Positions 44,309 through 52,184 of a DNA stretch of 64,000 nt are shown in pieces (position 1 is the stretch's first letter; each line of letters opens with the position of its first letter). A program made the translations under genes and the position numbers. Below the pieces are notes generated by a model. It had not been told where the DNA came from and ran no database searches. It worked only from the letters and a program-made list of their open reading frames with translations. The DNA is from JACVRN01 sp963715565 (GTDB lineage: Bacteria > Acidobacteriota > Blastocatellia > Pyrinomonadales > Pyrinomonadaceae), in contig OY970256.1 of assembly GCA_963715565.1 (NCBI GenBank), positions 1,240,001 through 1,304,000 on the forward strand. The letters are read 5' to 3'.

Positions 44309-44923
44309 TCATCTCCTGCTCAGCGAGCGGGCGGGCGGCCCAGGAGATGGAATTTCTTGAAGCCGCCCGCCCAGCTCAGCCTGCGGCCAAATCCCCCCGG
44401 TGATGGCCGCAAGTTCGAAGTCTGCTCCGAGCGCAACAAGGCCCAGCGTGACCGCCTGCCATGCGTGGAGCAGCTCCTCAATTTTTTGTTCAGTTTTACA
44501 GTCGGCGAGGAAGTAGCCGACTCCATGCCCGCACTCGACGGCCATCCGGGTTTGAATCTCGACCGGATTGAGCCCTTCGGCGGTGTCTTGCTGAAGGCCG
44601 AGAAAAACTCTCAACACGAAATAAAGAATTTCCGCTTCGCCGCCCGGATTGTGCTCGTGGACTGCGCGCATGAGTTCCGCCACGTTGTCGAGACAGTTCT
44701 TTTCTCCGGTGGCATGTTTGTAGCTCTTGGCACGCCTCGTCGGATTAGGAGCGCGGCACATCCGTCGAAAGCGCGAATAGCTGATGCGCAGCCCTTTGGC
44801 GATCTTCGGGCCTTTTCGACCGGCGGCGCGGTGGAGCGCTCGGTAACTTTCCATCTCCTGTCTGTCCATCTCCTGTTGGCCTTTCTTGTGCTTCAACTTT
44901 GCGAAAAAGTTGAAGTAGCACAT
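44309..44923 (-). CDS. Putative phage regulator (CII-like)
   Basis: 204 aa from ATG 44923, the start contained in the 83-bp inverted repeat (copy B); alternatives are ATG 44869 or 44857. 'KIAKGLRISYSRFRRMCRAP' is HTH-like, then 'CLDNVAELMRAVHEHNPGGE' a regulator-like helical region, then a helical C-terminus. The similarity to CII-type proteins is of arrangement, not firm. It lies one gene downstream of the switch region. Confidence 0.55.
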   Translation of the reverse strand: MCYFNFFAKLKHKKGQQEMDRQEMESYRALHRAAGRKGPKIAKGLRISYSRFRRMCRAPNPTRRAKSYKHATGEKNCLDNVAELMRAVHEHNPGGEAEILYFVLRVFLGLQQDTAEGLNPVEIQTRMAVECGHGVGYFLADCKTEQKIEELLHAWQAVTLGLVALGADFELAAITGGIWPQAELGGRLQEIPSPGPPARSLSRR

Positions 44924-44963
44924 GCGCCGGGGGGCGCGGTAATTTGTGGGAGTAGCAAACCTT
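44881..44963 (-). repeat. Long inverted repeat, copy B
   Basis: Reverse complement of 23,938-24,020 with 3 mismatches in 83. It covers the 5' leader, start codon and first 14 codons of the gene at 44,309-44,923. The hairpin CTTCAACTTT / AAAGTTGAAG is conserved in both copies, while the loop bases differ, so the stem itself is under constraint or is recent. Confidence 0.85.
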
Positions 44964-45062
44964 TGGTGATGTAGCGGGAGGACAAACTGCGTGCACGCTT
45001 TGGGGCTCGTGCTCTTTGGTTTAATCAAGAGTCTTCCCGCCATGCCTCGAATCTCCGTGCGC

Positions 45063-45512
45063 TTAAATGCGAATGCCGTTGACGTGTTCGCCCCGCGCCG
45101 AGCTGCGGAAGATCACCGAGTGAGAAGAATCAGCCGCTTCCGCAGCTTGCGGCTTGTCCTCGCGCTCTCTCCGAACGTTCCGTGTGCGGCGCGTTGCTTG
45201 TCGGGGTGTTTGTTGGCTCGCAGAGAGCGCGCGGCGCGCTTCCACGAGGAGAAAGAGCGGCAGCGCCGACGTGATGTGATAACAGGGCATGCGCCCCAGC
45301 TCGGCGGGACACATCTCAGCTTGCTCCGGCAGCGCGCACTCGGCTCTGAGTTCTCCCGTCGGCGTGCGCTCGAAGCTCACGACATGACGGGTGTGATCGA
45401 GATTTGGGCAGCGCACTTCGATTTGACTGTCATCAATTCGTCGCACGCGACACTTGCGCTCGAACGAACGCTTGATGGCCTGCGCCATCGTTTGGGGGGT
45501 GATTTTTTTCAT
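45063..45512 (-). CDS. Hypothetical early protein with possible zinc site
   Basis: 149 aa. N-terminal 'TMAQAIKRSFERKCRVRRID', beta strands 'IEVRCPNLDHTRHVVSFERT', then 'MCPAELGRMPCYHITSALPL'. The C...C-Y-H pattern resembles a SWIM-type zinc motif. Arg-rich tail. It follows the HTH gene in the first - strand transcript of the switch. Confidence 0.58.
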   Translation of the reverse strand: MKKITPQTMAQAIKRSFERKCRVRRIDDSQIEVRCPNLDHTRHVVSFERTPTGELRAECALPEQAEMCPAELGRMPCYHITSALPLFLLVEARRALSASQQTPRQATRRTRNVRREREDKPQAAEAADSSHSVIFRSSARGEHVNGIRI

Positions 45513-45523
45513 GGTTCGTTTCC

Positions 45524-45748
45524 CTATCCGTGTTGGACCGCTCGGCGGGCTCTCCTCGGCACGAATCGGATCTCCACGTCCATTTCGAGGGCGTCGCCGA
45601 ATTTTTTAAGCGACTGTAAATTCGTGCTTTCATCCTTGCGCCGAATTCGGCCCACGGTACTGGAAGAGAGTCCGGCTTTGACCGCCACTTTTTCGTTAGT
45701 CAAATCCTCGCGCTCCATCACGGTTTCAATTGGTGTGGTGTCGTACAC
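45524..45748 (-). CDS. Cro-like HTH regulator
   Basis: 74 aa. 'MEREDLTNEKVAVKAGLSSS' and 'TVGRIRRKDESTNLQSLKKF' with 'GDALEMDVEIRFVPR' match XRE-type HTH. It is the first gene of the leftward early operon and is divergent from the HTH gene at 45,799, so by position it is the Cro-like partner. GGAGG lies upstream of the ATG. Confidence 0.78.
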   Translation of the reverse strand: MYDTTPIETVMEREDLTNEKVAVKAGLSSSTVGRIRRKDESTNLQSLKKFGDALEMDVEIRFVPRRARRAVQHG

Positions 45749-45874
45749 TCGACATTTCCTCCTTAAACGTTTTGTTTAATACATTGAATGGGTGATATAT
45801 GTCAAGTAATATTTTACTTAAAACATTTCACACGTTAAATATTAAATGTGGTAAATATAATGTTGTGAACATTA
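45749..45874. promoter_or_regulatory. Divergent switch region with operator-like dyads
   Basis: AT-rich interval between the divergent HTH genes, about 125 nt, in strong contrast to the flanks. Contains TTAAAC-GTTTT-GTTTAA (45763-45779) and TAATGTT-GTG-AACATTA (45858-45874), both perfect dyads. The second lies inside the first codons of the + HTH gene if ATG 45799 is the start, or at its start if GTG 45865 is used. It is the likely lysogeny/lysis operator region. Confidence 0.65.
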
Positions 45875-46356
45875 ACCGTGAAGCTTTTGCTGAGTATATC
45901 CGCCAGAAAATGGTGGAATGTGGATACCGCAGCACCTACGACGTAGCCGCCGCAGCCAAAGAGGGAGGCTTTACGCTATCTAATGGGACGGTCTGGGCAG
46001 TGCAACATGCGCGCGGGAGAGAGCTGAGGGAGGAGACCCTGAAAGCCTTGGCTTATGCGTTCAAGGTGCCGGAGGAAGAGTTCATAGATATTTATCGCGG
46101 ACGCACCGGCCCAGACGTTTTGAATGCTGGTGAAAGGCAACTGCTGAGACATTACCGTGGCATCCCGGAGGATAGACAGAAAGAAGTCCGCGGCTTCGCG
46201 AAAATGCTCTTTGGATTGCATGGAGAGCGTCCTCAAGCTGCTCCTAAATCTCCCCAAAAGAAACAAGGCAAGCGGACCAAACCTACTCGACCAGGAATGC
46301 GACCGCTAGAAAAATCGGAACATGAAGATGGAGGCTCAAACAAAAAAAGAGCCTGA
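45799..46356 (+). CDS. CI-type HTH repressor candidate
   Basis: 185 aa from ATG 45799, or 163 aa from GTG 45865; the first 22 residues lie in the AT-rich operator region, so the shorter form is possible. 'REAFAEYIRQKMVECGYRST' and 'ALAYAFKVPEEEFIDIYRGR' form an XRE-like HTH with a partly degenerate recognition helix. C-terminal Lys/Gln/Pro-rich tail with no peptidase domain, so it is not cleaved like LexA/CI. Divergent from the Cro-like gene. Confidence 0.68.
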   Translation: MSSNILLKTFHTLNIKCGKYNVVNINREAFAEYIRQKMVECGYRSTYDVAAAAKEGGFTLSNGTVWAVQHARGRELREETLKALAYAFKVPEEEFIDIYRGRTGPDVLNAGERQLLRHYRGIPEDRQKEVRGFAKMLFGLHGERPQAAPKSPQKKQGKRTKPTRPGMRPLEKSEHEDGGSNKKRA

Positions 46357-46461
46357 GATTTTTCGCGCACTTGGAGCTTGAGCGCGACACACTAATAGCT
46401 GGCCACCACCCTCTACTCCTCAATAGGGCAGTAGCCTTTCCTATGACATGTGGTCGTTAGC

Positions 46462-46704
46462 TCAGTAGAGCAGGAACGGGTTGAAAATGTTCAGCCCGAT
46501 CTCAAGCATCGAGAGCAGCGTCCCTCCGTCTGTGCTGGCAGTTAACGGCGGAGTTGTTGGGCTGATTTGAGATTGTCCGGGCTCTCCCGGCGGCGGATTG
46601 GTGATGGGAGTTTGCATTTCTCCGGCTGCCGCGGAGAGGCATAGCACCAACATCAGGCAGAATGCAGCGATGAGCTTTTGGAGTTTAGAAGTGGTGATGT
46701 TCAT
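46462..46704 (-). CDS. Small exported peptide precursor
   Basis: 80 aa. Signal peptide: 'MNITTSKLQKLIAAFCLMLV' then 'LCLSAAAGEM', with a likely cut near Ala-Ala-Gly (about 25-29). The mature part is Pro/Thr/Ser/Gly-rich ('MQTPITNPPPGEPGQSQISP') with a hydrophobic C-terminal end 'IGLNIFNPFLLY'. Divergent from the TPR regulator with 122 nt between starts. Could be the pro-peptide of a signalling system read by that regulator; alternatively a small envelope protein. Confidence 0.62.
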   Translation of the reverse strand: MNITTSKLQKLIAAFCLMLVLCLSAAAGEMQTPITNPPPGEPGQSQISPTTPPLTASTDGGTLLSMLEIGLNIFNPFLLY

Positions 46705-46790
46705 GGAAGGTTCCTCGCAAATTTCAAGTTTGGGAGAGGCGATTAGGTTCGATTTTCGCCTCTAAAAGATTGAGCGCACGAATCATATCA

Positions 46791-46815
46791 TTGTTAGCAA
46801 ACGCTTTGCTAACAA
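46791..46815. promoter_or_regulatory. Perfect 25-bp palindrome in front of TPR regulator
   Basis: TTGTTAGCAAA-CGC-TTTGCTAACAA, 11-bp arms, ending 11 nt before ATG 46827 and lying between the divergent peptide and regulator genes. Position and symmetry fit an operator for autoregulation; as RNA it would form a hairpin near the ribosome site, an alternative role. Confidence 0.7.
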
Positions 46816-46826
46816 GAGGGCTCCTC

Positions 46827-49088
46827 ATGAAGAAACAGAATCTTGTCCCGGCTCCCACGTCCAAGCTATCCGAGACAATTACGGCAACCTGCGCGCGCGC
46901 GAAAGAATTGGAGTGGAGAGGCCATTACGAGGAAGCGCGCGCGGAACTGGCATCTGTCTGGGGCGGTATCGGCCAACGTCCCGCCGTCGTAAATCTTGAT
47001 GAGCCAGTGGCCGCCGAGGTGCTCCTGCGTGCAGGCACACTGACCGGTTGGCTCGGCAGCGTGCAGCAGATCACTCATTCACAGGAGCAGGCCAAGGACT
47101 TAATCACTGAAAGCGTTGGCCGTTTTGAGAAGCTTGGAGACCGGGACAAAATCGCTGAGAGCAAAATCGAACTGGCCTTGTGTTACTGGCGCGAAGGTGG
47201 GTTCGATGAAGCGCGCGTGCTAGTGACGCAGGCTCTGGAGATACTTGGGGATGAAGATAGCGAGCTGCGAGCCCTGGGTCTCGTCCGCATCGCTAATATG
47301 GAATTTAATTTCAACCGGATGCGAGAGGCCCTTCATCTTCTCCTCTCATCCGAGCATCTGTTTGGCACTAAATCTCACGTCTTACAGGGAATGTATAGAA
47401 ACACGCTCGCCCTGATTTGTAGAAATATAGGGAAGGCCGAAGCGCGGGATGATTTTATTGACCAGGCACTCATCCAATACAGCGCCGCCAGTTTTCATTT
47501 CAGAGAAGCAGGTCATATCCGCTATCTTTCGCGTGTCGAGAATAATCTCGGATTTCTCTTCTTTACTCTACGCAGATTTGAGGACGCGGGGGAACATCTC
47601 CACCAGGCGCGCAAACTCTTCGTCCGTTTAAAGGATAGCGGAAGCATCGCGCAGGTTGACGACACGCGTGCGCGTGTGTTTCTGGCAAGGGATAAACCCG
47701 AGTTCGCCGAACGCATTGCCCGTTCTGCCGTCCGCAGGCTGGAAGAAGGTGGACAGTATGCTCTCCTCGCAGAAGCGCTGACTACGCTCGGCTGCGCGCT
47801 CGCGCGCCTCAGTCAATACCACGAGGCGCGCGCTGCGCTTGAGCGCGCCATGACCGTAGCGCAGACGGCGGGCGATGCGCTCGGCGCAGGCCGCGCCGCC
47901 TTAACTATTCTTGAGGAGTTGTGTGCTCATTTAACCGTCGGCGAAATCCGCAGCTTCTACATCAAGGCTGACAACCTGCTAACCGAAACCCGCGACGCGG
48001 AGCTGCTTGAGAGACTCCGGCTCAGCGTTCGGCGCTTCCTTTCACCATCAGCTCATAGCGACTTATCGAAGCCAGCCCAACCATCTGCTCAATTCTTTTA
48101 CGCCGCCGCGAAATCTCAGGCTGCCGTTGACCGCGCCAGAAAGTTTGCGCCCGTCCCGGTCCCTGTGCTGATCACGGGCGAAACAGGAACGGGCAAAGAA
48201 ACGCTGGCGCGCATGATTCATCAATGGAGCGGGGCTTGTGGAGAGTTTGTTGCCGTCAATTGCACACAATATCCCCAGGGCGAGGTTGAGGCAAGACTGT
48301 TCGGCATCTGCCGGCCCGGAGAACAGCCGGGAGCAGCACGCCACGCGGCTGGCGGCACTCTCTATGTTGAAGAGTTCACCGAGTTAAGCCCGGCGGGGCA
48401 GGCGAAGCTCATGCGCTTAATTGAGACGGGGGAAGTTTACGCCATGGGTGCGGCCCTTCCCGAGCATGTGGATGTGCGAATCATCTGCTCGACGACCGCC
48501 GACTTAATCTCCGCCAAAGATGAAGGGCGCATCAGGAGCGACCTGTTCTTCCGTTTGAACGGGATGTCCGTTGACATTCCGCCCCTGCGCGAACGTCCCC
48601 AAGACATCCCCGTGCTGGCCCGCTACTTTAGCCTTCACATTCAGGAGGTGCTGCAAATCCAGTCAAGCCTTTCGGCTGAAGCTATCTCGGCGCTCGAAGC
48701 GCTCCCGCTTTACGGGAACGCCTATGAGCTGTATGCGCTCCTCCAACGCCTCATCGTCTCCCACGCGAACGGGATGATTACGGCGGCGGCGGTCGAGAAG
48801 GTGAGCGCACACCACGACTCCGAGACCACGATTCTCCACGACGTGACGAGAGGCATTGATTTGAGAGTGGAGTCGCTTCGGTTCGAGAAGAAATATATTG
48901 AGATGGCCCTGAGAGTTTGTGATGGGCGCATTACTCCGGCGGCACGGATGCTCGGCTTCACGCATCAGGGCTTCAGCGCTTACCTCCGAATCAAGCACCC
49001 CGACTTGTTGAAAGAGCGACGGCCACAGAGAACGAGGCGCAAGAGTATCGTCGCCAAACATCCTCGGCACAAAGGAGCCTCTTCATGA
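46827..49088 (+). CDS. TPR - AAA+ - Fis-type HTH regulator lacking GAFTGA
   Basis: 753 aa from ATG 46827 (GAGGGC upstream). N-terminal 400 residues are tetratricopeptide-like helical pairs ('ELALCYWREGGFDEARVLVT', 'YRNTLALICRNIGKAEARDD', 'LGCALARLSQYHEARAALER'). Then an NtrC-like AAA+ domain: Walker A 'ITGETGTGKETLARMIH' near 451, 'GGTLYVEEFTELSPAGQAKL', Arg finger 'RSDLFFRLNGMSVDIPPLRE'. The GAFTGA loop is missing ('RLFGICRPGEQPGAARHAAG'), so sigma-54 activation is not expected. Ends with a Fis-like HTH 'RITPAARMLGFTHQGFSAYL'. It is fused by ATGA to the next gene. Likely a sensor of peptide or protein ligands through TPRs. Confidence 0.82.
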   Translation: MKKQNLVPAPTSKLSETITATCARAKELEWRGHYEEARAELASVWGGIGQRPAVVNLDEPVAAEVLLRAGTLTGWLGSVQQITHSQEQAKDLITESVGRFEKLGDRDKIAESKIELALCYWREGGFDEARVLVTQALEILGDEDSELRALGLVRIANMEFNFNRMREALHLLLSSEHLFGTKSHVLQGMYRNTLALICRNIGKAEARDDFIDQALIQYSAASFHFREAGHIRYLSRVENNLGFLFFTLRRFEDAGEHLHQARKLFVRLKDSGSIAQVDDTRARVFLARDKPEFAERIARSAVRRLEEGGQYALLAEALTTLGCALARLSQYHEARAALERAMTVAQTAGDALGAGRAALTILEELCAHLTVGEIRSFYIKADNLLTETRDAELLERLRLSVRRFLSPSAHSDLSKPAQPSAQFFYAAAKSQAAVDRARKFAPVPVPVLITGETGTGKETLARMIHQWSGACGEFVAVNCTQYPQGEVEARLFGICRPGEQPGAARHAAGGTLYVEEFTELSPAGQAKLMRLIETGEVYAMGAALPEHVDVRIICSTTADLISAKDEGRIRSDLFFRLNGMSVDIPPLRERPQDIPVLARYFSLHIQEVLQIQSSLSAEAISALEALPLYGNAYELYALLQRLIVSHANGMITAAAVEKVSAHHDSETTILHDVTRGIDLRVESLRFEKKYIEMALRVCDGRITPAARMLGFTHQGFSAYLRIKHPDLLKERRPQRTRRKSIVAKHPRHKGASS

Positions 49089-49798
49089 ATATCCCTTCGC
49101 GGGCCGCGTTGGCGGTCCTGTTATTGTTTACTTTTTTTCTCATTTCAACTCCGGCCCAAACCAACAGGAGGCGAGCGACTGCGCCCCAGCCCGCGCAGTC
49201 AACTGAAACGATTCCCGTAACCGTCATGCTCCGAGACGGGCAAACGATTAAGGGAAAGTTTCTGGACGCCAACTCAAAAACAGTTTCAATCCTGGTCGGC
49301 TCCTCCCGCCAGCAACTAAACATGGCCGACGTCGCGAGTCTTACATTCTCCGAATCTATAAGCACTCAAAAAGCCGGGGTAAAACAGGCAGCAGACGATG
49401 CCATCCGCGCGCTCAGAAGGTTGGAGAGCGCCACGTCGGTTGGTGTGTCATTCGTCGAATACGGAACCCGCCTGATTGACGCGAAAGCTGAGGTGGACAA
49501 TGCTCTCGGGCAACTCCCTGAAAGCGCATTGAAGGCAGAGCTTACACTCGCGATGGCCGAATACACTCTAGCTTCAAAGATTTGGCAGCTAATCAACGAC
49601 GAGATGAGACGCGACCGCTACAACACCGGTTACCTGGATGCTTCTTCTGAGGTCGGGGTCATGCTCGTCGAGAAATATAAGTTGGAACCGAATGTCCTCC
49701 CGGCCTCGAAGCGTTCAATCCTTTTCAAAGCCGACGTGCTCAGCGCGGTTTGGTCCAAAGCTCGCGAGCACATTGATAAAGCTGCGGCACTTCAATAA
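49085..49798 (+). CDS. Exported protein co-transcribed with TPR regulator
   Basis: 237 aa, ATGA overlap with the regulator stop. N-terminal signal peptide ('RAALAVLLLFTFFLISTPA', cut near Ala-Gln). 'PVTVMLRDGQTIKGKFLDAN' and 'VSILVGSSRQQLNMADVASL' look like a small SH3/Sm-like barrel; the rest is helical. Coupling to the regulator suggests a periplasmic sensor or processing partner. It could be a lysogenic-conversion protein. Not recognised as a family. Confidence 0.68.
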   Translation: MNIPSRAALAVLLLFTFFLISTPAQTNRRRATAPQPAQSTETIPVTVMLRDGQTIKGKFLDANSKTVSILVGSSRQQLNMADVASLTFSESISTQKAGVKQAADDAIRALRRLESATSVGVSFVEYGTRLIDAKAEVDNALGQLPESALKAELTLAMAEYTLASKIWQLINDEMRRDRYNTGYLDASSEVGVMLVEKYKLEPNVLPASKRSILFKADVLSAVWSKAREHIDKAAALQ

Positions 49799-49833
49799 CA
49801 AGAGCGCGCGTTCGTTCCGCATTGTGTGCTGAG

Positions 49834-51243
49834 ATGGGCTACAAGAAAGTCTATTCGAAGGGTAAGAAAGGGCGCTGCCCTGGCCCCGCGTGGAAGTGGG
49901 ACGACCGCAAACAGAAATGGTGGTCGCACGGCTTCGACATTACACTGGCAGACGACAGGCGCAAGCGCGAGTCGGGCTTCTTTACTCAAGCGGACGCGCT
50001 GGCTGCAATCGCCCAGATACGTCTCGCTGAAAAGGAAAAGAGATACGGCTTCGGCCCTGGTCCAGCCCCGCCTCTCCTCTCGGACCTTATACACTCACGG
50101 CTCCCGGACATTAAAAATCCGAACGAGCGCGTCCGCTCCGAACGGGTGCTGAACGATTTCCTGAAGATCGTAGAGATAGCCCTGCGTCTTCCTAGCAATA
50201 AAAACTTGAATGAGCGCGAGCGCGTTGAACGTGTGCTCCACGAGTATCAGAAAATTGCCGAGATTAAAGAACCGAAAAAAACAGTCGAGGATTTGACGAC
50301 CTCCGACCTCCGCCTCTTTGTCGCGAAGCGTGTGGTGGACGGCGTCCAGCCGCAGAGCATTAACCGCGAGTTGAATATTATTTCTGCCACGATGCACGCG
50401 GCGGACACATATTTCCCGCAGCTTGCGCAGTGGAAAACTCCGAAGATACCGCGCCCGAAAGTTTCAAAGAAAAGACGTGAGCGCATCTTTACGGATGAGG
50501 AGAGGAAGAGCCTCGTCGAATATTTGCTCGCTCCGAAGATGAAAGGCGAGCGCGGCCATCAGCCCGAGGGCCGCTACAGGATCGGGCGCAAGCTTCAGTT
50601 CGCACTCTCCGTCGGCTTACGTCACGGCGAACTGAACCGTATCAGGAAAACGGACATCAACTGGTCGCAGCGCTCTCTCAAAATCGTCGGGACGAAGACG
50701 GAATATGTTAATAATCCGACGCGATACATCAGGCCGCTCACTGATTTGGAATTGGAAATCCTGCGGGAGTTTTGCGCGCGGAGCAAAACCGAGTTCGTCT
50801 TCACTCGCTCGGGCAACGAGACGCCGAAGTTTTATAAAATTTTCAAGCGTGCATGCGAGGCGTGCGGAATCGTGTATGGACGTGACGTGGAAGGCGGCCT
50901 GGTCTTCTACGACGCGCGTCATGACGTAACAACACGCCTCCTTGAAGCTGGTGTCACGCCCGCGACTGTGCAGGAGCAGATGGGATGGGCGAACCGAACC
51001 ATGGTGCTCTATTACTCGCATTCGACGCCCACTTCGCGCGCTCACGCAGCCGAGGTCCGCGAAGCGTTTTCCAGGATAGGCACCGAGAAAGAAGTTCCGG
51101 AACTCACAGAGGAAATAATCGCGACGCTTTCGGAGTTGGTCGCCTCGGGGCGACTGTCGGCGCTCTCGCTCGCGAAGATTATTCGAGGTGAAGAAAACAT
51201 TCCGGCGGAGCTGCTTGAAGAACTCATGGTTGGAGTCGTGTAG
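49834..51243 (+). CDS. int: Phage tyrosine integrase
   Basis: 469 aa from ATG 49834; the TTG at 49822 is less likely. N-terminal arm-binding region with 'GFDITLADDRRKRESGFFTQ', and a tandem duplication in the core-binding part: 'NERVRSERVLNDFLKIVEI' at 97-115 and 'NERERVERVLHEYQKIAEI' at 126-144. Catalytic residues Arg263 ('GLRHGEL'), Lys288, then box II 'FYDARHDVTTR' where the first His is Tyr359 with Arg362 kept, Trp385 in place of the second His, and nucleophile Tyr394 ('YYSH'). Last gene of the lysogeny arm, so attP should be just downstream. Confidence 0.9.
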   Translation: MGYKKVYSKGKKGRCPGPAWKWDDRKQKWWSHGFDITLADDRRKRESGFFTQADALAAIAQIRLAEKEKRYGFGPGPAPPLLSDLIHSRLPDIKNPNERVRSERVLNDFLKIVEIALRLPSNKNLNERERVERVLHEYQKIAEIKEPKKTVEDLTTSDLRLFVAKRVVDGVQPQSINRELNIISATMHAADTYFPQLAQWKTPKIPRPKVSKKRRERIFTDEERKSLVEYLLAPKMKGERGHQPEGRYRIGRKLQFALSVGLRHGELNRIRKTDINWSQRSLKIVGTKTEYVNNPTRYIRPLTDLELEILREFCARSKTEFVFTRSGNETPKFYKIFKRACEACGIVYGRDVEGGLVFYDARHDVTTRLLEAGVTPATVQEQMGWANRTMVLYYSHSTPTSRAHAAEVREAFSRIGTEKEVPELTEEIIATLSELVASGRLSALSLAKIIRGEENIPAELLEELMVGVV

Positions 51244-51275
51244 CCCGCGCGAGAGTCGTTTGAGAGTCAGGCTGA

Positions 51276-51307
51276 GTCCGGTTTGTCCGGTTTGTCCGGT
51301 TTGTCCG
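51276..51307 (+). repeat. Triple 9-bp direct repeat after integrase
   Basis: GTCCGGTTT three times in tandem followed by GTCCG. Lies 33 nt after the integrase stop, in the position of an attachment region. It could be a set of integrase arm-type sites or a slippage repeat. Confidence 0.6.
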
Positions 51308-51408
51308 ATATGCGGAGGGCGTTTAATTTACGAGATAAATCAAGAAATGCGTCAAATATTGGGTTTGATGAAAATTTCGTTAATTCCCGCCCTCGGCATC
51401 AAAAGAGG

Positions 51409-51443
51409 ATGCGGTTTTCCTTGAAATTCAAGGAAAACCGCAT
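51409..51443 (+). terminator. Perfect intrinsic terminator after integrase
   Basis: 17-bp perfect stem (ATGCGGTTTTCCTTGAA with its reverse complement), 1-nt loop, followed by TTTTATT. It ends the integrase transcript and is the last clear phage element. Confidence 0.85.
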
Positions 51444-51815
51444 TTTTATTGGCTTTTGTGCACGCCTCGCGTATTGCATTGTTTGCACTACTCGCACTTT
51501 TCGCATATAGAGTGGAGAGAAAGTGGAGACCAAAATGGGTACCTAAGAAGTGATCCATGATTATCCGCGAGGAAATGTTTCGGCAGGTTAAAGCTGCCCC
51601 TTTGAAGACAATGAACCGTACTTTCCAAGACTATAGTAATAAGATTTACTGTAGTCGTGAAATATTTAGCGCATGAGGTCAGGCCAATAAAAACTATATT
51701 TAATTTGAAGCTCTCTTCAGCGTTGGATGATCCGTAATAGAGAACAGAACTATAGGCTATGAGCCCCTCGGCCAACTCGCAATATCTCGATTTAAGACGA
51801 ACTGTGTATTCAACC
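51444..51815. other. Region without convincing gene
   Basis: 370 nt of more AT-rich DNA. A 123-aa open frame on the - strand (51488-51859) has no ribosome site, odd composition and overlaps the next gene, so I leave it out. The phage-host junction (attR) may lie here. Confidence 0.4.
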
Positions 51816-52184
51816 TCAGCGGCGACGACGCTTTTTCCCTTGTAATATATCAGCGACAACTCCGGCCAAGATGAAGACCCCGGCGATTATTCCTGCGACT
51901 TTGAGCGCTTCTCCCGACTCTGGGAACACCGGCTCGATCTTCACTCCTAAATCATAAGCGGCTTTACAGTCTGGGCAAACTATCTCGATGCCTGCTAAGA
52001 GCAAAGGCAGCCATTTTGGAGGCGAAGATGGGTGCGAGTGCCAGCAGCGGTGAAGCACGCCACCGTTGCTCTGACAGCATCCACAAAGCATCCGTAGCGA
52101 GCCATCGTCATAATGCCCAGATGGCTGAAGAGCAGGAGTGTGGGCGCATTTCCTACATTGCAATTGACTAATTTGTCCGTTCAT
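51816..52184 (-). CDS. Zinc-ribbon protein with C-terminal membrane helix
   Basis: 122 aa from ATG 52184 behind AGAGGTGA. 'QLQCRKCAHTPALQPS', 'RMLCGCCQSNGG' and 'IEIVCPDCKAAYDLG' give at least three CxxC pairs, then a membrane helix ('VAGIIAGVFILAGVVADIL') and a Lys/Arg end. Function unknown; host or cassette gene. Confidence 0.6.
   Translation of the reverse strand: MNGQISQLQCRKCAHTPALQPSGHYDDGSLRMLCGCCQSNGGVLHRCWHSHPSSPPKWLPLLLAGIEIVCPDCKAAYDLGVKIEPVFPESGEALKVAGIIAGVFILAGVVADILQGKKRRRR

Larger units (their letters stand above)
1..51443. mobile_element. Temperate phage / prophage, left end outside window
   Basis: A continuous phage genome: + strand morphogenesis genes, then a - strand early operon, then a repressor/integrase arm. 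Capsid, tape measure, tail-tip set, Sak4-like ATPase, divergent HTH regulators and tyrosine integrase are all present and most look intact. Terminase and portal are missing, so the left end lies before base 1. The right boundary is placed at the perfect hairpin after the integrase; att sites cannot be defined because the left junction is not visible. An extrachromosomal state cannot be excluded for the source, but the non-phage DNA to the right argues for integration. Confidence 0.88.

Noticed and set aside
51276..51307. CRISPR-like repeats
   Set aside because: Only three 9-bp tandem units without spacers.
51488..51859. 123-aa - strand frame after the integrase
   Set aside because: No ribosome site, mixed composition and overlap with a better supported gene.
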